Source of the DNA: Lytechinus pictus
Taxonomy: Eukaryota; Echinodermata; Echinoidea; Temnopleuroida; Toxopneustidae
DNA length: 64,000 nt
Direction: 5' to 3'
Assembly (NCBI RefSeq): GCF_037042905.1
Contig: NW_026974140.1
Span: forward strand, 10,923,001 to 10,987,000
The notes below the pieces were generated by a model. The model did no database searches. It saw nothing but the letters and a program-made list of their open reading frames with translations, and was not told the origin of the DNA. The translations under genes were made by a program, and so were the position numbers. Positions 57,928 to 64,000 of the stretch are shown piece after piece. Numbering within the stretch: position 1 is the stretch's first letter; every line of letters begins with the position of its first letter.

Positions 57928-59748
57928 CCCAGGACCAAAATCCAGTTAAAACCAATTAGGGCAAAACCAATTGAAACCAGTTGGCCAACTGGTTTCAATA
58001 GGGAAATTGGAACAACTGGTTCCAATTGAAAACCAGTTGCCAATTGGTTCCAGTTAAAAACCAATTGAAAACCAGTTGCCAATTGGTTCCAGTTAAAACC
58101 AATTGGGCAACTGGAACCAGTTGGCAATTGTTGTCAATTGGTTCCAGTTGTTCCAATTTCCCTATTAAAACCAATTGAATCCAATTGGAGGCAACTGGTT
58201 TCAATTGGTTCCAGTTGAAACCAATTGGAGGCAACTGGTTTCAACTGGAACCAGTTGAAACCAATTGGTTTTCAACTGGATCCAATTGGAACTTCCAGTT
58301 GGAACGAACTTAATTAGTTACAAATTAATTAGCATTTGCACTAACTATTTCTCATGCCAACACAGAAGCAGTGTTATATGTCTATTAATACCAATGTAAA
58401 GGGCATTGATAAAATACAGACTTTCATGTGTATATATTTATATGGAAGATCTTCAAATATAATGTACTTTTATTTGATGTAATTTGGTAACAGTTAGTGG
58501 TGTACTAATTACCCTTTAATCTGTTTTAATTATAATCTATAACATTTATGAACATGGTTTTCACTGCTAAGTATTCTAAATACTTATCTTTAAAAAGTGT
58601 GGTACTTGAAATTGTAAAGAATTAAATAGATACATTGATAATGATGATTAATCTCATAAAACATTAATCTGTGCACACTGGCAAATAATATGCAAATTAA
58701 CTGGTTTCAATTGGATCCAGTTGGGTAACTGGAAAATTTCCAATTGGAAACCAATTGGAAATAATTTCCAGTTACCCAACTGGTTCCAATTAGAATTCAT
58801 TTCCAGTTACCCATCTTTCCAGTTAGAAGTCATCTCAGTTACCCAATTGGTACCAGTTAGGATTTCCAGTTACACAACTGAATGGTTCAAGTTAGGATTT
58901 CCAGTTACCCAACTGGTTCCAGTTAGAAATCATTTCCAGTTGGAAGTCATTTCCAGTTACCCAACTGGTTCCAGTTAGGATTTCCAGTTGCCCAACTGGT
59001 TCCAGTTAGAAATCATTTCCAATTGGAAGTCATTTCCAGTTACCCAACTGGTTCCAGTTAGGATTTCCAGTTGCCCAACTGGTTCCAGTTGGGATTTCCA
59101 GTTACTCAACTGGTTCCAGTAAGAAATCATTTCCAATTGGAAGTCATTTCCAGTTACCCAACTGGTTCCAGTTAGGATTTCCAGTTGCCCAACTGGTTCT
59201 AGTTGGGATTTCCAGTTACTCAACTGGTTCCAGTTAGAAATCATTTCCAGTTGGAAGTCATTTCCAGTTACCCAACTGGTTCCAGTTAGGATTTCCAGTT
59301 GCCCAACTGGTTCCAGTTAGAAATCATTTCCAATTGGAAGTCATTTCCAGTTACCCAACTGGTTCCAGTTAGGATTTCCAGTTGCCCAACTGGTTCCAGT
59401 TGGGATTTCCAGTTACTCAACTGGTTCCAGTAAGAAATCATTTCCAATTGGAAGTCATTTCCAGTTACCCAACTGGTTCCAGTTAGGATTTCCAGTTGCC
59501 CAACTGGTTCCAGTTGGGATTTCCAGTTACTCAACTGGTTCCAGTTAGAAATCATTTCCAATTGGAAGTCATTTCCAGTTACCCAACTGGTTCCAGTTAG
59601 GATTTCCAGTTGCCCAACTGGTTTCAATTGGTTTCAACTGGAAATTGTTAAATTCCAGTTAAAACCAATTGAAACCAGTTGAAACCAATTGAAACCAATT
59701 GAAACCAGTTGGAAATCCAACTGGTTTCAATTGGATTTTGGTCCTGGG
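57928..59748. mobile_element. 1.82 kb nested fold-back element of CCAATTGG/CCAGTTGG repeats
   Basis: It is bounded by CCCAGGACCAAAATCCA and its complement TGGATTTTGGTCCTGGG, with AT on each side (57,926-57,927 and 59,749-59,750). The right arm of the host palindrome reads straight through the site (TTTGCATGTTATAGCG), which is the empty site. Flanks inside are dense in CCAATTGG, CCAGTTGG and AACTGGTT; a 370-bp non-repetitive core lies at about 58,315-58,690. Open frames such as repeated NWNQL-containing ones are repeat artefacts. Confidence 0.92.
58860..59640. repeat. higher-order tandem repeat inside the nested element
   Basis: The phrase TTCCAGTTACCCAACTGG recurs with spacings near 84 or 114 bp. 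The longer units hold an extra sub-unit of about 29 bp (TTCCAGTTGCCCAACTGG type). Units alternate in type, giving a two-level structure. Confidence 0.8.
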
Positions 59749-61734
59749 ATGCAAATGTGGGACCGCCCATGATATGAATATTCATGATGCGATTTCCTTT
59801 TTCGTGATTTTTCTTCACAAATTTTTGTCCATTTCCTCTTCATAATGACATTTCTTGAAGCAATTTTCTAGGGATATGGTCTGATTGTAATATTCTTCAT
59901 TTTCTATATAACTTCGTCTTCGTAGAAATATCAAAAAGTGTAATTTTATACGATTTTTCCTACAGTTCACAATCCCCATAGGCGCGCGTGTACCATGTGT
60001 ACGGTAGGGACAACCGGTGAATCGACGGAGTGCTCTTCATCGAAATACTACGTTGGTTGGTCCCCGGAAGTGGCGGGCGGAATTTAGCCCGAATCCTCGA
60101 TGGAAGTCGATCAAGTGCATATGAGCTGAGAGAGTGAAATATCAGTGTACTTGTACAGGCCCTTCTACTTTTTAGAAATATTTCTTTTTGCTTTTTTTGT
60201 TAAGTTAATTTTTCCTGGTGTAGAGATAAGTTTCAATTCTAATAATGCACTTCAAATACATTTTGGAGTGTCTGTTTGAGGCGTTTGGGGCGATTTCACC
60301 CTGGCCCCAAAATGCTCGCAACGACAATACGGGGGCATGATGACCCCTAAATTTTTAAAAACTTATTTTTCTATTGAAAATTATCACAAAATTCACCAAA
60401 AGTGTGCACGAAAGCCTTCGTATTTCACTTTTAAAACTCCAAAAAGTGCCCAAATGACAAGCTTGGTCGCTTCGCTGTGTCGCTTTCAATTTGAGAACGT
60501 TTACGCGTCTGCTTCCCCCCCCCCCCCTCCTCCGAAAGAAATTCTGTATACGGCCATGCTCTAAAGAGCCTGGCACATTGATTTATGTATACTTCATTTT
60601 CATTATTTTTATCTCATTATCATCATGGCCTTACGCATAATTTTTTCCGGGGGGGGGGGGGGGGTGGGGGGAGCAGGACGCGCGCGTAAACTTTCTCATA
60701 AAAATCTTGAAAAAGCGAAGCGATCGACCAAGCTTGTCATTTGAGCTTGGTCGCGTCGCTGTCTCGCTTTCAAGATTTTTTTGAGAAACTTTACGCGCGT
60801 CCTAGCTGCTCCCCCCCCCCCCCCCCGGTAAAAATTATGTGTAAGCTAGGCCATGATGATAATGTGATAAAAATAATGAAAATGAAAAGTACATATAAAT
60901 CAATGTGCCATATGCTCTTTTGAGCATGGCCGTTCACAGAATTTCTTTCGGGGGGTGGGGGCAGACGCGCGTAAACGTTCTCAAATTGAAAGCGACACAG
61001 CGAAGCGACCAAGCTTGTCATTTGGGCACTTTTAGGAGTTTTAAAAGTGAAATACGAAGGCTTTCGTGCACACTTTTGGTGAATTTTGTGATAATTTTCA
61101 ATAGAAAAATAAGTTTTTAAAAATTTAGGGGTCATCATGCCCCCGTATTGTCGTTGCGAGCATTTTGGGGCCAGGGTGAAATCGCCCCAAACGCCTCAAA
61201 CAGACACTCCAAAATGTATTTGAAGTGCATTATTAGAACTGAAACTTATCTCTACACCAGGAAAAATTAACTTAACAAAAAAAGCAAAAAGAAATATTTC
61301 TAAAAAGTAGAAGGGCCTGTACAAGTACGCTGATATTTCACTCTCTCAGCTCATATGCACTTGATCGACTTCCATCGAGGATTCGGGCTAAATTCCGCCC
61401 GCCACTTCCGGGGACCAACCAACGTAGTATTTCGATGAAGAGCACTCCGTCGATTCACCGGTTGTCCCTACCGTACACATGGTACACGCGCGCCTATGGG
61501 GATTGTGAACTGTAGGAAAAATCGTATAAAATTACACTTTTTGATATTTCTACGAAGACGAAGTTATATAGAAAATGAAGAATATTACAATCAGACCATA
61601 TCCCTAGAAAATTGCTTCAAGAAATGTCATTATGAAGAGGAAATGGACAAAAATTTGTGAAGAAAAATCACGAAAAAGGAAATCGCATCATGAATATTCA
61701 TATCATGGGCGGTCCCACATTTGCATGTTATAGC

Positions 61735-62465
61735 GAGTTTTCCATTATTTAATAAATAATGGCATTATTTAATAAATAATGGCATTATTTAATAAATAAT
61801 GGTTATTTGTATATAAATAATGATTATTTGTATATAATGGCAAACTGTAAAAATTGTTTATAAATAATGATTATTTATAAATAATGGGATATTGAAACAA
61901 AATTATTATTTATAAATAATGAAGTAGATATTTCATTATTTAACAATAATCTTTATTTATAAATAATGGAAAACTCGAACATTAAATAATGATTATTTAT
62001 AAATAATGAGAATAATGGTGCACTCGAAAAAATTATTTATAAATAATGAAGTAGACGTTTTCATTATTTAACAAATAATCATTATTTATAAATAATGGAA
62101 AACTCAACAAATTATTTATAAATAATGAAAAACAAATAATCATTATTTATAAATAATGAAAAACAAATAATCATTATTTGTAAATAATGAAAAACAAATA
62201 ATCATTATTTATAAATAATGAAAAACAAATAATCATTATTTATAAATAATGAAAAACAAATAATCATTATTTGTAAATAATGGAATGTCGAACTATTATT
62301 ATTTACAAATAATGAAGTATTACTTGGAATTATATATAAATAATTCGAAATGATATTTTATATAATAGTAGTTATTTACAAATAAAATGTAAATTATATA
62401 TAAATAATAGTTATTATTTAATAAATAATGATTATATAACAAATAATTGTTCTATATAATATTGG
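61735..62465. repeat. ATTATTTATAAATAAT satellite, right arm
   Basis: Reverse-complement counterpart of 57,180-57,910, with the same order of interruptions. A few small indels separate the arms, for example AACAATAATC here (61,941-61,950) against GATTATTTGTT in the left arm. Confidence 0.9.
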
Positions 62466-62489
62466 TACATTCGGCGCCTCATAGAGATT

Positions 62490-62667
62490 GCATCGCAGAT
62501 ATATATCACACTTGCATTGAGTTGCATACAGGGATGAGGTCGAGGCTGATTCTTCAGAGTCATGAGGCATGCAGCTTGAGAGAACTTCCCATACATTCTG
62601 TACAGAGACTCGGACCAAGGCCAGTAAAATGTTGCCTCGAGGTCCGTCAGCATTGACTACATCCCTG
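62490..62667 (-). CDS. uncertain coding-like segment next to the palindrome
   Basis: From a possible acceptor (GATGTAG) near 62,668, one frame reads SMLTDLEATFYWPWSESLYR and onward to YICDAIS, where the palindromic element begins. A second frame is open too (VPSRDVVNADGPRG), and its start resembles FVPSSRDAV of the candidate exon at 62,793-63,077, so it may be a decayed duplicate of that exon. No family is recognised. Confidence 0.2.
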
Positions 62668-62741
62668 CTTGGAACTGAAAAGATCCATTGATCTGTGCAC
62701 AAAAAAGAACACTGCTAAAGACATTCATTATTGATGGACCT

Positions 62742-62747
62742 TTTATT
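62742..62747 (-). other. candidate poly(A) signal
   Basis: AATAAA on the minus strand, about 45 bases after the stop codon of the candidate exon at 62,793-63,077. It fits a 3' end there. Confidence 0.35.
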
Positions 62748-62792
62748 TTTATTTTTCATTGTTTCTTGCTCCCGATGAATTATCTCCGAGAT

Positions 62793-63077
62793 TCAGTTAT
62801 ACCAAATAAAATTTAATATCATCTTCATCAAGTGTTTCACCACCGAATGTCTTGTTTGAAATTGACGTGTCTCATGCAGAAGACCACAGTCCTTAGGGTT
62901 GGCATGAAGAATCCATAGAAGTCCAGTCAGGAAAGCCACAGCGTCTCTGCTTGAAGGAACAAATCTGGTTTCCTGAAGCAGTCTAATTTGAGATGAATTT
63001 GGAGAGCTCCATGGAGTAAAAAATTTTAAAGCAGCAACGCCCTCATTCTGAAATCTGCTCTTCCAATAATGATGTAA
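62793..63077 (-). CDS. candidate last exon of an unrecognised gene
   Basis: A minus-strand frame of 94 codons follows a good acceptor (CCTGTTTGTAG) and ends at TGA, followed by a poly(A) signal. It has no early methionine. The translated sequence has a balanced, protein-like composition, with WSSPNSSQIRLLQETRF, SSRDAVAFLTGLLWILHANP and a basic, hydrophobic C-terminus (VVKHLMKMILNFIW). I do not recognise the family. It could be a terminal exon of a gene extending past the right edge, or a chance open frame. Confidence 0.35.
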   Translation of the reverse strand, partial: LHHYWKSRFQNEGVAALKFFTPWSSPNSSQIRLLQETRFVPSSRDAVAFLTGLLWILHANPKDCGLLHETRQFQTRHSVVKHLMKMILNFIWYN

Positions 63078-63681
63078 CTACAAACAGGAGCAGCTCTGAA
63101 TTCAGTTCTGATAATCAACCTGTTCATAAAACAAATAATAATAAGGAAATAATGCAAGCCCATAACCATACATAGCTTGGGTTAGTTCAAATTTTGTCCT
63201 TTCAGTGCAAGAATTACCGCCCTTAGCAAAACATTTTTGTGCACCCCATCGGTGTAGAAATGCCCCTATTTCCTGCTGGTAAGGGCGTTGTTTGCACCGA
63301 CATGATGATAATGATAGAGGGATAGTGGCTTACTCCTGAGACCATAGTAATTGGCAATTTGCCATGATGTAATCTAAAAAAGTGTGAACTGATTGTTTTT
63401 CCCCAAATAAATGAATCATGGAAATTAAAATATGCAATAAATTAAATCAATGAAAGCAAAATACACACTTTCATACAGTACACCTTGGATGAGCACAACA
63501 ACACCCCCCCCCCCCCCATCAATGGGGTGTCTTCATTGCTGAGAAGTCCAGTCAAGATAGGGATTTGTGTTTGCCTTTTTAATTTTGCATTATCCTTGGG
63601 TCAATGTGTACAGATTTCACCCCCATCTGCATTACGATCATGGTGAATTATTAATAATAATACAGTTTACATGTAACCTAC

Positions 63682-63798
63682 CATTTAAGAGTTGATAAAA
63701 TGAATCAATCAGCTGGTTGCAAGAACACACATTGTAGCAGACACAGTTATGGTGGTTCTGAGGTTTCTTGTTTATTCCAGACTTCTTTGTCATCATAA
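63682..63798 (-). CDS. candidate internal exon, unrecognised gene
   Basis: The segment runs from an acceptor (CTTACTACAG) to a donor (AATG then GTAGGTTAC). One frame reads MMTKKSGINKKPQNHHNCVC and ends CNQLIDSFYQLLNG. It is Cys-rich in the middle. Its phase does not join directly to the frame of the 62,793-63,077 candidate, so either one is wrong or another exon intervenes. Confidence 0.22.
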
Positions 63799-64000
63799 CT
63801 GTAGTAAGCAATTAAAAGCAAAAAGCAAAGAGATAAAACATGTTCATGAAATTAATATACAAGTTAAGCTCAGTTGTCAGTGTGTTAATCATTATAGAAG
63901 TCATTATAAAAGCTCGTAATAGAATGCTAAACTTTGGTGTACATATTCCTTTCTAGAGCATTCCTAACATCTTTACTTTAAAAAATCTGGTATAAAAAAA

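Larger units (their letters stand above)
57168..62483. mobile_element. 5.3 kb palindromic fold-back element with GAGATT target duplication
   Basis: The left end TATGAGGCGCCGAATGTACC (57,168) is mirrored by GGTACATTCGGCGCCTCATA ending at 62,483. GAGATT flanks both ends exactly (57,162-57,167 and 62,484-62,489). The arms meet at about 60,739 (CCAAGCT...AGCTTGG). After removing the insertion at 57,928-59,748, the left arm is about 1,748 bp and the right about 1,744 bp, matching with few differences along the whole length. Each arm has an outer AT-rich satellite, a middle non-repetitive part (GGGACCGCCCATGATATGAA onward) and an inner part with C/G runs. No transposase or other gene is visible. 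Confidence 0.93.

Noticed and set aside
58721-59627. Repeat protein frames with NWNQL and WVTGNDFQLE units
   Set aside because: They are translations of CCAGTTGG/CCAATTGG repeats inside the nested fold-back element and run equally well on both strands.
60337-61138. Mirrored frames MMTPKFLKTYFSIENYHKIH and its partner
   Set aside because: The same sequence appears on both strands because of the large palindrome; AT-rich, no motif.

Overview
The window looks like a piece of an animal nuclear genome. It is AT-rich and intron-rich, with long introns, standard GT-AG splice sites, poly(A) signals and a very high load of short repeats. The gene content (a DHRSX-type oxidoreductase, a P-loop sulfotransferase-like gene, cyclophilin 40/PPID) and the repeat style (many TTAA-flanked and fold-back elements, CpG-rich 'GCTCGCGC' tandem units in AT-rich DNA, LINE remnants) suggest a marine invertebrate deuterostome, most likely an echinoderm. 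The organism is an inference; nothing here names the species.

Layout. 1-7.3 kb is intergenic: a LINE 3' end, a 0.57 kb CTA microsatellite, a frameshifted LINE reverse transcriptase on the minus strand, CpG-rich tandem units and a second LINE fragment. 7.66-28.03 kb (+) is a six-exon DHRSX homologue whose 14.2 kb first intron is filled with repeats. 33.71-35.66 kb (-) is a two-exon sulfotransferase-like gene. 42.07-56.07 kb (-) is a complete nine-exon PPID gene of 369 codons; its introns carry several piggyBac-like TTAA elements, an ATC microsatellite and a 1.75 kb insertion with a 9-bp target duplication. 62.5-63.8 kb (-) holds candidate 3' exons of an unrecognised gene that would continue beyond the window.

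The most unusual structure is 57,168-62,483. It is a 5.3 kb, almost perfect palindrome flanked by a 6-bp direct repeat (GAGATT). One arm is split by a second, 1.82 kb fold-back element made of CCAATTGG/CCAGTTGG repeats, with its own terminal inverted repeats. The other arm keeps the matching empty site.

The three main genes are ordinary conserved housekeeping or metabolic genes and do not appear to form a pathway. I saw no new multi-gene system; the novelty lies in the repeat and fold-back elements. All coordinates were read by eye. Exon joins rest on reading frame, splice signals and family resemblance, without transcript support.
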